Below, one piece after another: positions 24,669 to 33,470 of a DNA stretch of 64,000 bases. Source of the stretch: Haematospirillum jordaniae (lineage in GTDB: Bacteria; Pseudomonadota; Alphaproteobacteria; Rhodospirillales; Rhodospirillaceae). Made by a program: the position numbers and the translations under genes. A model generated the notes under the pieces. The model was not told where the DNA came from. It was given only the letters and a program-made list of their open reading frames with translations, and ran no database searches. The stretch covers positions 1,604,001-1,668,000 of the forward strand of contig NZ_CP014525.1 of assembly GCF_001611975.1 (NCBI RefSeq), in the 5' to 3' direction. Within the stretch, counting starts at the first letter, position 1. Each line of letters opens with the position of its first letter.

Positions 24669-26495
24669 GTGGCGCTTCCCCCCCTTCTTTCCCTTCGAAA
24701 TGTCCGGCTTGGGTTCGGTGGCCTTCCCCTGTTTGATGGCGTTGACATGGCCGTTGGGCGTGGTGACCGTATCTGCTTGGTTGGGCGGAATGGGTCCGGA
24801 AAGTCGACGCTGCTGAAGATTATTGCCGGTCAGGTTGACCCTGAAAATGGCGATGTTTTTGTGCAGCCTGGTATCCGGCTGTCTTGGTTGCCTCAAGAGC
24901 CGGATGTGTCGGGGTTCCGTTCTGTATACGATTATGTTGCAGGTGGCTTTGAGGGGGATCAGGACCATGCCCTGCATCGGGTCACGCCTCTTCTAGATGA
25001 GCTTGGTCTGTACCCTGATGCTGACCCGTGCCTGCTCTCCGGTGGGGAGAAGCGTCGGGCTGCCATTGCCCGTCTTCTGGTTTGTGATCCAGACATTATG
25101 CTGTTGGATGAGCCCACCAACCATCTGGATCTCCCCACCATTCAATGGCTGGAAACGAAGCTGCGCTCCTGTCGCAGTGGCTTCATTGTCATTTCGCATG
25201 ATCGCGCTTTTCTGAATAATCTGACAAATGTTACGCTATGGCTTGATCGTGGTGTTGTTCGGCGACTGGACAGGGGTTTTTCTGCGTTTGAGGAATGGGC
25301 CGAAACCATTCTGGAGCAGGAAACCGTTGAGAGGGCTAAGTTTGACAAGCTGATTGCCAAGGAAACGGAGTGGCTGCGCCAAGGCGTTAAAGCCAGAAGA
25401 ACGCGGAATATGGGGCGTGTGCAGCGTCTTTACGATATGCGTCAGGAACGCGCCGGTATGCTTGACCAAGCTGGGCGTGTGGCGATGGGAATTGAGAGCG
25501 GTGCTCTCTCTGGGAAGTTGGTGATCGAGGCTGTTGATATAGCAAAGACCTTCTCGGGGCGGTGCGTCATCAAGCCGCTTTCGGTGCGTGTCTTGCGTGG
25601 GGACCGGATTGGTATTATCGGGCCGAACGGGGCCGGAAAGTCGACCCTGTTGAAAATACTTCTCGGCGAGCTTGCTCCGGATTCCGGCTCTGTCCGGTTA
25701 GGGACCGCTTTGTCTCCGGTTTTCCTTGATCAAACACGAAGCCTACTCGACCCTGAAAAGACGGTGTGGGATACGTTGGCGGATACCGGTGGTGATTCTA
25801 TCAATGTTCGTGGAACCATGCGTCATGTTGTCGGCTATATGCGCGATTTTCTGTTCAGTGAGAGCCAGGCACGCAGTCCGGTTGGCAGCTTGTCAGGGGG
25901 GGAGCGTAACAGGCTGATTCTGGCCAAGGCACTGGCGGCTCCGTCCAACTTGCTGGTTCTTGACGAGCCAACAAATGACTTGGATATGGATACACTGGAT
26001 CTGCTGCAGGATGCGCTGTCATCCTATGACGGAACGCTGTTGTTGGTCAGCCATGACCGTGACTTTCTCGATCGTATTGTAACGTCCAGTCTTGTCTTCG
26101 AGGGGGAGGGTGTTATCCGTGAATACCCTGGCGGATACTCTGACTACGAACGCCAGAGAAAACGGGTTGATGATACGGTACCGGTTACACCTACGAAAAA
26201 GAATGTAAGCCCCGAGCGTTTAGAGGTACCGCGTATGCTGACAAAGTTGTCATACGCCCAAGCCCGGCTTTTGAAAGAGCTTCCAAAGACTATAGAACAA
26301 GCACGGAAAGAGATTGCGGCGCTGGAGGCAAAGCTGTCTTGCCCCAATTTCTATGCTGTCGATCCATCAGCCTTTTCAGAAACGGTCGAGCGTCTTGAGG
26401 CAAAGAAAGCATTTCTTGAACAAGCAGAGGAACAGTGGCTTGAGCTGGAAATTTTGAGGGAAGATCTGGAAAGCCGCGGGCGCAGGGGGGCCTGA
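24669..26495 (+). CDS. ABC-F ATPase, Uup-like
   Basis: A 608-residue soluble protein with two ABC ATPase domains and no membrane segment, the ABC-F layout. Domain 1 has Walker A GRNGSGKST, signature LLSGGEKRRAA and MLLDEPTNHLD; domain 2 has GPNGAGKST, SLSGGERNR and LVLDEPTNDLD. A linker with basic residues (GVKARRTRNMGRV) and a C-terminal coiled coil of about 80 residues match Uup, which acts on the ribosome and has been linked to DNA-structure stability. GTG 24669 is the start, with CAGGAT upstream. It is divergent from uppP and convergent with the importer operon. Confidence 0.9.
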   Translation: MALPPLLSLRNVRLGFGGLPLFDGVDMAVGRGDRICLVGRNGSGKSTLLKIIAGQVDPENGDVFVQPGIRLSWLPQEPDVSGFRSVYDYVAGGFEGDQDHALHRVTPLLDELGLYPDADPCLLSGGEKRRAAIARLLVCDPDIMLLDEPTNHLDLPTIQWLETKLRSCRSGFIVISHDRAFLNNLTNVTLWLDRGVVRRLDRGFSAFEEWAETILEQETVERAKFDKLIAKETEWLRQGVKARRTRNMGRVQRLYDMRQERAGMLDQAGRVAMGIESGALSGKLVIEAVDIAKTFSGRCVIKPLSVRVLRGDRIGIIGPNGAGKSTLLKILLGELAPDSGSVRLGTALSPVFLDQTRSLLDPEKTVWDTLADTGGDSINVRGTMRHVVGYMRDFLFSESQARSPVGSLSGGERNRLILAKALAAPSNLLVLDEPTNDLDMDTLDLLQDALSSYDGTLLLVSHDRDFLDRIVTSSLVFEGEGVIREYPGGYSDYERQRKRVDDTVPVTPTKKNVSPERLEVPRMLTKLSYAQARLLKELPKTIEQARKEIAALEAKLSCPNFYAVDPSAFSETVERLEAKKAFLEQAEEQWLELEILREDLESRGRRGA

Positions 26496-26519
26496 GCTGC
26501 GATTCCCTATGACATAGGT

Positions 26520-27314
26520 TCATTCCAGTAAGAGTTTGTCATTATCCAATTCTTCACCGCGAACTTTGGCAAACATGTCGAGAAGATCATGAATTGTCAT
26601 GCTGTGCCGTTCATCCCCAGCTATATCCAGAACAATGCGTCCTTCATGTAGCATAATGGTGCGTGTTCCATAGTCCAGTGCGTAACGCATGGAGTGTGTA
26701 ACCATTAGTGCCGTCAGATTATGTTCACGGATGACACGATCCGATAATGCCATGACCATGGAAGCCGTTTTGGGATCCAAGGCTGCTGTATGCTCATCCA
26801 GCAACAGAATTTTTGACGGACGCAAGGTGGCCATCAACAAACTGACAGATTGACGCTGTCCACCGGATAGTGATTCCATTGGGATTGTAAGTCTGTTTTC
26901 AAGTCCTAGGCCAAGGCGACACAGCGATTCTCGGAAACGATCCCTGAGGCCTTGGTCCAAGGCCTGGCTGAATGTTCCTGAAACACCGCGACCGTTGGCA
27001 ATCGCTAGGTTCTCTTCCAGTGTCATGTCTCCACAGGTTCCGGCGACTGGATCTTGGAAGACTCTTGCCACAAGGCTGGCGCGTTTATGTGTAGGCCACG
27101 TTGTGACATCGTGCTCATCAATAGTTATGTGGCCATGATCAGGAAGATGATCTCCGGCCAATGTATTCAGAAGGGTCGATTTTCCGGCGCCATTTGATCC
27201 AATGACAGTGACAAACTCTCCTTCAGGGATATCGAGTGATAAGTGATCTAAGGCCTTTTTCTGATTTGGAAGACCGTGGTTAAATGTCAGGCACAGGTTG
27301 TGACAGCGTATCAT
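26520..27314 (-). CDS. ABC importer ATP-binding protein
   Basis: A 264-residue ABC ATPase: Walker A GSNGAGKST, Q-loop RVFQDP, signature ESLSGGQRQS, Walker B ILLLDEHTAALD, where the usual Pro/Glu pair reads EHTAALD, and a switch His in VTHSM. It is the third gene of a minus-strand set with a permease 12 bases upstream and a binding protein before that. The set matches the PF04392 (TrpX/TrpY/TrpZ-type) importers, some of which carry aromatic amino acids. ATG 27314 has AAGGGGA before it. The substrate here is not known. Confidence 0.88.
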   Translation of the reverse strand: MIRCHNLCLTFNHGLPNQKKALDHLSLDIPEGEFVTVIGSNGAGKSTLLNTLAGDHLPDHGHITIDEHDVTTWPTHKRASLVARVFQDPVAGTCGDMTLEENLAIANGRGVSGTFSQALDQGLRDRFRESLCRLGLGLENRLTIPMESLSGGQRQSVSLLMATLRPSKILLLDEHTAALDPKTASMVMALSDRVIREHNLTALMVTHSMRYALDYGTRTIMLHEGRIVLDIAGDERHSMTIHDLLDMFAKVRGEELDNDKLLLE

Positions 27315-27326
27315 GCCTTGTTCCCC

Positions 27327-28253
27327 TTACAGCGAAGCGCCCGGAGCTGATGACGTTTGCTGCATCCTTGCTCTTCGTGCAGCAGACTCTCTTCTCAGCC
27401 GGGGAAGAATTAACGCTAGGCCAACCAATATAGCAGTAATCAGGTTAAGATCTGATGCTGTAAGGCCAATGAAGTCAGCATGCAGGGCAATCCCGATTGA
27501 AATACGGTAGAGTACGGATCCAACTAGGCAAGCGAGAGCTGATGCAAGAATGACTCTGGATGGAAAAAGGTTCTCCCCAATAATAACGGCGGCAAGGCCA
27601 ATAATAATGGTTCCAAGCCCCATTGTTGAATCGGCAAAGCCATTCATTTGGGCAAACAGTGCGCCAGCCATTGCCACCAATCCATTGGACATGGCCATTC
27701 CCATGTATATTTTGCGAGAGCATGAAATACCATTTGCCCGCGCCATGCGTTCGTTGCTACCGACTGCGCGCACGGCAATGCCAATTCGGCTGTTCAGGAA
27801 GCGCGCAAGGCATACCGCGGCTCCTATGGCCACGCTACCTGCGGCCATAACTTTTATCCAATGCGGAGCAATCCTGAGATTCTCGAGGGGATCAAGGACG
27901 GTTGGCTCCATAATTAATGCAATATTCGGGCGTCCCATAATTCTCAAGTTGATAGTATACAATGCAGTCATGACCAGAATGCTGGCCAGAAGGTGCAGGA
28001 TACCGAAGCGAATATTAAGAAAGGCGGTTGCGCTGCCAGCCAAGGCGCCTGCAGAAATAGCAAAAAGGCACGAAAGGTAGGGATCAACTTCCTGAACAAT
28101 CAGGGCCGCAGAAACAGCAGCGCCCAGCGTGAAGCTTCCATCAACCGTCAGATCAGGAAAGTTAAGAACCCTGAATGACAAGTAGACGCCGAGTGCAACC
28201 AGGCCATATACAAGTCCGATCTCAACGGATCCAAGAAATGATATCAAGGACAT
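27327..28253 (-). CDS. ABC importer permease
   Basis: A 308-residue permease of the branched-chain type (BPD_transp_2): it opens with EIGLVYGLVALGVYLSFR and LNFPDLTVDGS, motifs typical of the permease partnered with PF04392 binding proteins, and has about eight or nine membrane helices. It lies upstream of the ATPase gene in the same operon. The 157-base AT-rich gap to the binding-protein gene may hold a separate promoter. ATG 28253 lacks a clear ribosome site. Confidence 0.87.
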   Translation of the reverse strand: MSLISFLGSVEIGLVYGLVALGVYLSFRVLNFPDLTVDGSFTLGAAVSAALIVQEVDPYLSCLFAISAGALAGSATAFLNIRFGILHLLASILVMTALYTINLRIMGRPNIALIMEPTVLDPLENLRIAPHWIKVMAAGSVAIGAAVCLARFLNSRIGIAVRAVGSNERMARANGISCSRKIYMGMAMSNGLVAMAGALFAQMNGFADSTMGLGTIIIGLAAVIIGENLFPSRVILASALACLVGSVLYRISIGIALHADFIGLTASDLNLITAILVGLALILPRLRRESAARRARMQQTSSAPGASL

Positions 28254-28410
28254 ATAATCTAGTATTCCATCCTATGTTGTAAATGATTAGCCGCATTGAT
28301 GATACTTTCGATTTATTGCAATAAATATATTCATATATCTGTTCATTTCGACGTGCATCATCTCTCTTTTAGATGATTATCGCTCTGTATAAGAAATGAT
28401 AGATAGTCGT

Positions 28411-29376
28411 CTAACGTACGACATGGGCGGCCTGCTTCAGGACATCCTGAGGGATATTAACGCCCATTTGTTCAGCTGCTCTTGCGTTGACATAGAGCTG
28501 CACCAGTCTGGGCATTGCAACCGGAATGTCCGAAACCCTTGCCCCTTTAAGGATTTTATCAACAATGTCAGCCGTTTGAAGGCCGATGTCATACTGATCG
28601 TACCCCAGTGCTGCAACTGATCCACGTTCGACAGAGTGGGTATCGGTTGCAAAAACAGGTATGCGATTGTCAATTCCGACTTTCAGAACACTCTCCAAGG
28701 CAGAGACAACAGTATTGTCGAGGGGTATGTAAATTGCGTCCACCTTCCCAACAAGGGCCTGTGCGGCTGCTTGCACATCAGAGGAGCGGTGTGCTGTCGT
28801 AGCTATAATCTTGATTCCTGTGATGTTTGCTGCAGCCCTTATTCTTGCAAGTGCATCAACAGCATTGGGCTCGCCTGGATTATGGGGTATGCCGATTGTC
28901 TGCGCAGAAGGAACGATGGCCTTGACCATCGCCAAGCTTTTCCCAAAATCTGGGATATCAGCAATACCTGTTACAGTGGCGCTGGGTTTATCAAGATCTT
29001 GGACAAGGTTGGCACCCACAGGGTCCGATATGGCTGAGAATACAACAGGAATATGGTTGGAGGAGGCAACAACAGCCTGTGCTGATGGCGTAGTAATAGG
29101 GACAATAACATCAGGCCCTGCACCGGCAAGCTTGCGTGCAATTTGGGCCGCAGTAGCCGGACTTCCCTGTGCGCTTTCGAACGTAAATTTCAGTGTGCTG
29201 TCATCATAGCCCTTGTTGCGAAGCCCATCTCTTAGACCGTCACGTATGGCATTCAAGGCAGGGTGTTCAACAATGGCTGTGCTTGCAACGTATTTGATCT
29301 CTGATGCCCACCCGTCGTTGGTCAAACACAAGGCAATGGCAGAGAAGATCATACAAGCTGATAAAGTGCGTCCCAC
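28411..29376 (-). CDS. ABC importer substrate-binding protein (PF04392 type)
   Basis: A 321-residue periplasmic binding protein. A signal peptide with a hydrophobic core and WAS cleavage area at about residues 22-25 precedes a two-lobed fold: LRDGLRNKGY, PATAAQIARKLAG, VVFSAISDPVGA and a second lobe with VDAIYIPLDNTV and a DQYDIG segment, the pattern of the ABC_sub_bind family. Some members bind tryptophan or tyrosine; many are unassigned. GTG 29376 follows AGGGGA, a good ribosome site. First gene of the importer operon. Confidence 0.88.
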   Translation of the reverse strand: MGRTLSACMIFSAIALCLTNDGWASEIKYVASTAIVEHPALNAIRDGLRDGLRNKGYDDSTLKFTFESAQGSPATAAQIARKLAGAGPDVIVPITTPSAQAVVASSNHIPVVFSAISDPVGANLVQDLDKPSATVTGIADIPDFGKSLAMVKAIVPSAQTIGIPHNPGEPNAVDALARIRAAANITGIKIIATTAHRSSDVQAAAQALVGKVDAIYIPLDNTVVSALESVLKVGIDNRIPVFATDTHSVERGSVAALGYDQYDIGLQTADIVDKILKGARVSDIPVAMPRLVQLYVNARAAEQMGVNIPQDVLKQAAHVVR

Positions 29377-29448
29377 GTTTTTCCCCTGATGTTTGCTTCA
29401 TATAAAAAGAAACACATGACGCATAATTCGCCCTTAGGTTTTTTTATG

Positions 29449-29868
29449 TCAAGAGGTTTCGAGGTTTTGCCGCTTGTTTTGGTTCTCTTCTTTGTAGTGC
29501 GGTTTGCTTGCTGATATTTCTTTCTCGACAATCTTCCGGAAGCCTTCGGCGCATTGCCGAAGAACCCTGGGTGACGTGTCGCGCTCCAGCATGGAAAGGA
29601 GCGTCAGTCCTTGTAACTCTATAGCCCTGTTGATTTTTTGGTATTCGCAGGCTGCTTGGTATGACTGATGCCCCAGTGCGCTTCCTTCTTCCCGCATGTG
29701 TGAAATCAGTCGGTCAACAATAGATTCCGACAGACGGGTAAAGCGTGCTGTATCAGAACGGCCAAGTGCATCATCCAACTGGAATACAAGGTTGAGCAGA
29801 TCGCCATGATCTGTTTCCGGACTCCACCCCTCATGTGGACAGCTTTGTTTTTCATTACTGGAAAACAT
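29449..29868 (-). CDS. Hypothetical helical protein, possibly a degenerate hemerythrin
   Basis: A 139-residue soluble, mostly helical protein that I cannot name. It aligns loosely with the bacteriohemerythrin encoded at 36385: a TDHGDLL segment matches the first ligand His, and HMREE keeps the His-x3-Glu pair, but the later His-x3-His pair and the final His/Asp are replaced. If the relationship is real, it would not hold a normal di-iron site. The tail is charged and probably disordered. It follows dedA by four bases and is likely the last gene of the purE-purK-dedA unit. Confidence 0.55.
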   Translation of the reverse strand: MFSSNEKQSCPHEGWSPETDHGDLLNLVFQLDDALGRSDTARFTRLSESIVDRLISHMREEGSALGHQSYQAACEYQKINRAIELQGLTLLSMLERDTSPRVLRQCAEGFRKIVEKEISASKPHYKEENQNKRQNLETS

Positions 29869-29872
29869 TGTT

Positions 29873-30502
29873 TCACCCAGTCCGTGGTGTGTTGGAGCCG
29901 TCTGTCTCTGTCAGTTCCGGCTCTTCGATTGCATCTGTCGAAGCCTGAGCTTTCTTCTTATTGATCAAGCCACGCAGAAATGAATAAACGCCAAAGACAA
30001 GAGCAACCGCTGCCACACCGATCAGAACCTTCATCTGGTGTTCCCCAAAGAACCGTTCAAGAGCCTTGCTGGAGAAATAACCAATCGACGTGAAGGCCAT
30101 GGCCCATATCGATGCGGCAATGAAGTTCAGGCACATGAAGCGGATGCGCGGGACACCGGCCATGGCAATCACAAACGGACTGACATTTCTGACGCCATAG
30201 ATGAAACGAAAGCTGAGAATGAAAAGAGTTTCATGTTTGCGTACAAGCCGGAAAGCCCATTCTGTCTTGCCCCGCAGTGATGGTCGCCGGTCCAAGAGTG
30301 GCGTGCCGTAATAACGGCCTATCGTATAGTAGAACTGATCTCCGAGGAAACTACCGCACAAGGCGGTCAGTGCAACCAGCTCCGCATTCATGATTCCTTG
30401 TTGGGCTGCTGCACCGGCAAGAATAACAATGCTCTCACCTTCCAGAAAGGTCACAACAAGAATGGCCAGATACCCCCATTCCCTCAGTAACTCCTCTATC
30501 AC
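29873..30502 (-). CDS. DedA-family membrane protein
   Basis: A 209-residue membrane protein with the VTT/SNARE-associated domain of the DedA family, which act in lipid carrier flipping and envelope homeostasis. Seen: N-terminal re-entrant region with FLEGESIVILAG, GSFLGDQFYYTIGRY, then FRFIYGVRNVSPFVIAMAG and two further helices. The acidic residues in FLEGE and the Arg in FRFIYG are family hallmarks. The 40-residue C-terminus is hydrophilic. It is 57 bases downstream of purK and four bases upstream of a small helical protein. Confidence 0.88.
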   Translation of the reverse strand: MIEELLREWGYLAILVVTFLEGESIVILAGAAAQQGIMNAELVALTALCGSFLGDQFYYTIGRYYGTPLLDRRPSLRGKTEWAFRLVRKHETLFILSFRFIYGVRNVSPFVIAMAGVPRIRFMCLNFIAASIWAMAFTSIGYFSSKALERFFGEHQMKVLIGVAAVALVFGVYSFLRGLINKKKAQASTDAIEEPELTETDGSNTPRTG

Positions 30503-30559
30503 AACCGGTTTCCCCCTTGCGGGGCGATGCGTCCAGACCAGGTTGTTGCGGGCACGTTC

Positions 30560-31666
30560 TCATCCTTCCAGAAAATTGATGTGTCCCATCTTGCGACCGG
30601 GACGTGGCGACGCCTTTCCATAAAGGTGGAGGCGGGCGAGGGGGTTTTCAAGAATCATCGGCCAGTTGGTCACATCGTGGCCAAGCACATTCTTCATCGT
30701 AACGGCGCAGCGTCTGCGCGTATCTCCCAAGGGGAGACCGCATACGGCACGTATGGCCTGCTCAAACTGGTCCGTGTAGCTGCCGTCCATAGTCCAGTGT
30801 CCGGAGTTATGGGGGCGGGGCGCCATTTCATTGACCAGAATTCTGTCGTCATGGGTTACAAAAAACTCAAGAGCCAGTAAGCCTGTTAGATCCAATCTCT
30901 TTGCGGCTTCATGTGCAATGCGCAGGGCTTCGGCGGTAACGATCTCAGACACGGGCGCGGGTACCGAAGACGTATCGAGAATGTGGTTGCGGTGCTCGTT
31001 CCAAGCAAGATCCCAAGAGGCAGTTTCCCCATTCCTTCCCCGTGCAATCAGGATGGATGCCTCTCCCCTGAATGCAACAAAGCCTTCAAGAATGGCACAG
31101 TCTGTTTTCAAGGTATCCCAAGCTTTGGCAAGCTCAGCCTGCGTTTCGACCCGAATCTGTCCTTTGCCATCGTAACCAAGGCGGTTGGTTTTAAGGATAG
31201 CCGGGGTTCCCGTGACCTCAGCGGCATGCATCAGATCATTGTCAGAAAAGACAGGTGCCCACGGCGCGGTTTGGGCAAAAGCGGAGAAGAATGTCTTCTC
31301 CTTTATTCTGTCCTGTGCCGTTTCCAAGACAGGGCGGCTAGGATGGACCCGTGTGCGCTGCGACAAAAAGTCAAGGCAATCAAGGGGTATATTTTCAAAC
31401 TCTAGGGTAATGACATCAACTTGGTCCGCAAATGCGGCCAAGTGATCCCGGCTGTCCCACGGAGCAACCGTGGTCTTAGCACTGACCGTCGAAGCCGGGC
31501 TGTCATGATCCGGTGTATAGATATGGCACGCATACCCCATACGGGCCGCTGCCAGAGACAGCATACGCCCCAATTGACCACCTCCAAGAATACCAATGAC
31601 AGAGCCGGGAGGAACGGGAGGGGTGTTATCTCTTTCTCTTGCCGTGGTCGATGGTGTGAGGGGCAT
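30560..31666 (-). CDS. purK: N5-carboxyaminoimidazole ribonucleotide synthase
   Basis: ATP-grasp enzyme that carboxylates AIR in purine synthesis. The 368-residue protein has the PurK N-terminus IGILGGGQLGRML, the ATP-grasp core with TNRLGYDGKGQ and EGFVAFRGEAS, and NEMAPRPHNSGHWT near the active site. ATG 31666 begins two bases after the purE stop, so the frame further upstream is not used. Forms a two-gene unit with purE, as in most bacteria. Confidence 0.95.
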   Translation of the reverse strand: MPLTPSTTARERDNTPPVPPGSVIGILGGGQLGRMLSLAAARMGYACHIYTPDHDSPASTVSAKTTVAPWDSRDHLAAFADQVDVITLEFENIPLDCLDFLSQRTRVHPSRPVLETAQDRIKEKTFFSAFAQTAPWAPVFSDNDLMHAAEVTGTPAILKTNRLGYDGKGQIRVETQAELAKAWDTLKTDCAILEGFVAFRGEASILIARGRNGETASWDLAWNEHRNHILDTSSVPAPVSEIVTAEALRIAHEAAKRLDLTGLLALEFFVTHDDRILVNEMAPRPHNSGHWTMDGSYTDQFEQAIRAVCGLPLGDTRRRCAVTMKNVLGHDVTNWPMILENPLARLHLYGKASPRPGRKMGHINFLEG

Positions 31667-31667
31667 G

Positions 31668-32189
31668 TCAGCTTTCCTGGTTGACCGGATACTCTTGTAC
31701 ACCGGAGCTTTGACGCTCCCGGAATGTGTCTAGCGCGTTTGCTATGGTCGGATCATTGAGGGCAAGGACAGATGCGGCCAGAAGAGCTGCGTTGATGGCA
31801 CCTGCCTTCCCGATAGCCAATGTCCCGACCGGAATGCCGGCCGGCATTTGTACAATCGACAGCAGGCTGTCCATTCCCTTGAGATTTTTGCTTTCAATGG
31901 GGACCCCGAAAACAGGAAGCGGGGTCAATGCAGCGCACATACCGGGAAGATGGGCGGCTCCACCTGCTCCCGCAATAATCACACGCAGGCCACGGTGCCG
32001 GGCCGACGTTGCGTAATGATAGAGCCTGTCTGGTGTCCGGTGGGCTGATACAATCCGCGTTTCTGCGGCAATGCCAAGATCCTGCAACAGGTCAGCTGCA
32101 TGGCGCATGGTTTCCCAGTCGGACTGGCTTCCCATGATAATCCCTGCAACCGGATTCGAGAGAGGAGTACCCTGTGTGCCGTTCATCAT
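31668..32189 (-). CDS. purE: N5-carboxyaminoimidazole ribonucleotide mutase
   Basis: Class I PurE converts N5-CAIR to CAIR, the partner step to PurK. The 173-residue protein has IIMGSQSDW, SAHRTPDRL and IAGAGGAAHLPGM, the three signature loops of the octameric mutase, then GVPI and QMPAGIPVGT. Tandem ATG codons at 32189 and 32186 follow AAGAGG; the second has the better spacing. First gene of the purE-purK-dedA unit and divergent from the degenerate GGDEF gene. Confidence 0.96.
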   Translation of the reverse strand: MMNGTQGTPLSNPVAGIIMGSQSDWETMRHAADLLQDLGIAAETRIVSAHRTPDRLYHYATSARHRGLRVIIAGAGGAAHLPGMCAALTPLPVFGVPIESKNLKGMDSLLSIVQMPAGIPVGTLAIGKAGAINAALLAASVLALNDPTIANALDTFRERQSSGVQEYPVNQES

Positions 32190-32375
32190 GGCCTCTTTGC
32201 ATTTATGCGGGGCTTTCAGCCGGGAAGAGGCGGCATTATAGGGAGCTAACAGGAGCTTGCAAGCGAATGCAGCAGGATAAATTCCGTTGGTATTGTCGAG
32301 AAAGCGTGCCGGTGCTGAACTAACGGCTTTTTACTGATAGAATGGGAATATCTTCGGTATGGTGCGGGGGCGTAT

Positions 32376-33137
32376 ATGGCTGGAGTTAAAGGGACGGGAT
32401 CCGTCGATCCTTCGCATTGGAGGAAAGGGGCAGGCGGTGGTCGTCATTTCCGGCACGGGAAGAATCCCCTTCTGGCCTACGAAGAGGGGGGGGTGCCCCA
32501 TCCACCGGTTATAGACCCCGTTGATGTTTTGGGCATTGATCTTGTCCATATCCATCCTTCTGCCCGTGATGCTCTGGAGCGTGCTGTCGCGGAAATCGCC
32601 GTTCTGCGTGGAGACCTCGAGAAAGGGCGCAGACGTCAGGAGTGGCTGGAGACAAGGATCTTCCAAGATCCGTGGACAGGTATTGACAACATGCGGGCCT
32701 TGCACAGGGCTATGGAGCATATCTTGTCATTGCCACCTGAGAGTCATGTCGGTGGGATTTTTGCGCTTTTCTGGCTTGAGAACCATGACTGGATTCATGA
32801 GAACTATGGGCTGGATGGTTTGCACCTAGCGATGGAGACCATGGCCCAATCAGTATCCGATCTTGTTCAGGAAACAGATGTGGTGACGACAGTCGGTGGG
32901 GCTGGGCTTGGGCTGCTTTCCTTTCCAGCTCGTGAGCCGGAAGCATCACGGGCCATTGCCGCCATTGAAGCAAGGCTTGATGGGATGGATGTTCCGCGCG
33001 GGGGCAGCCATTTTCCCTTGCGGGTTTGCTCGGGCATGCATCCTGTCTTTCCGGGTGATGAGCCGGAGACAATCCTGCGGGAGACAGACTCAGGGCTGAG
33101 AGTGCGTATGGCGCTGCGTGGCACCAAGAAGGCATAA
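32376..33137 (+). CDS. Degenerate GGDEF-domain protein
   Basis: A 253-residue soluble protein. Residues about 65-95 form a charged helix likely to be a coiled coil. Residues about 97-250 follow the diguanylate cyclase fold: QDPWTGIDNMRALH in place of D.LTGL.NRR, HENYGLDGLHLAMETMA in place of the ND.YGH..GD segment, and TTVGGAGLGLLSF where the GGDEF active-site turn should be. The Asp/Glu of GGDEF are Ala/Gly at residues 176-177, so catalysis is not expected. It might bind nucleotide or act as a scaffold. N-terminal 60 residues are Gly/His-rich and unrecognised. Convergent with ydcH. Confidence 0.65.
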   Translation: MAGVKGTGSVDPSHWRKGAGGGRHFRHGKNPLLAYEEGGVPHPPVIDPVDVLGIDLVHIHPSARDALERAVAEIAVLRGDLEKGRRRQEWLETRIFQDPWTGIDNMRALHRAMEHILSLPPESHVGGIFALFWLENHDWIHENYGLDGLHLAMETMAQSVSDLVQETDVVTTVGGAGLGLLSFPAREPEASRAIAAIEARLDGMDVPRGGSHFPLRVCSGMHPVFPGDEPETILRETDSGLRVRMALRGTKKA

Positions 33138-33147
33138 AAGTTTCTGC

Positions 33148-33357
33148 TCAAGCGATGATGTCGGGTACCAAGGTACTTTCCACCCTAGATATCTCATCCT
33201 TGAGAAGAAGTTTCCGTTTCTTCAGGCGAACAATCTGAAGCTGATTGCTCTGGCCATCATCGCCAAGTCGACTTATAATTTCGTCAAGATCGCGATGCTC
33301 AACCCGGAGCTCGGCGAGGCGGGACAGAACCTGTTCCCTCTCTTCATCATCAATCAT
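33148..33357 (-). CDS. YdcH-family (DUF465) small protein
   Basis: A 69-residue helical hairpin protein: ELRVEHRDLDEIISRL then a short link and LKKRKLLLKDEISR, the DUF465/YdcH signature. Function is unknown in all bacteria that carry it. A second, shorter member lies at 35332. Such genes often sit near purE in alphaproteobacteria, as here. Its stop is 10 bases from the stop of the convergent GGDEF-like gene. Confidence 0.88.
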   Translation of the reverse strand: MIDDEEREQVLSRLAELRVEHRDLDEIISRLGDDGQSNQLQIVRLKKRKLLLKDEISRVESTLVPDIIA

Positions 33358-33470
33358 CGTCGGCAGGACACCATAAAATGTTGGATTGATTTGATACTAG
33401 CAGAAAATTTGTGGAAGGGGTATGGCTGCTTTTGTGCAGTATACCGATAGAGTTAAGGGGTAGGTGTATT

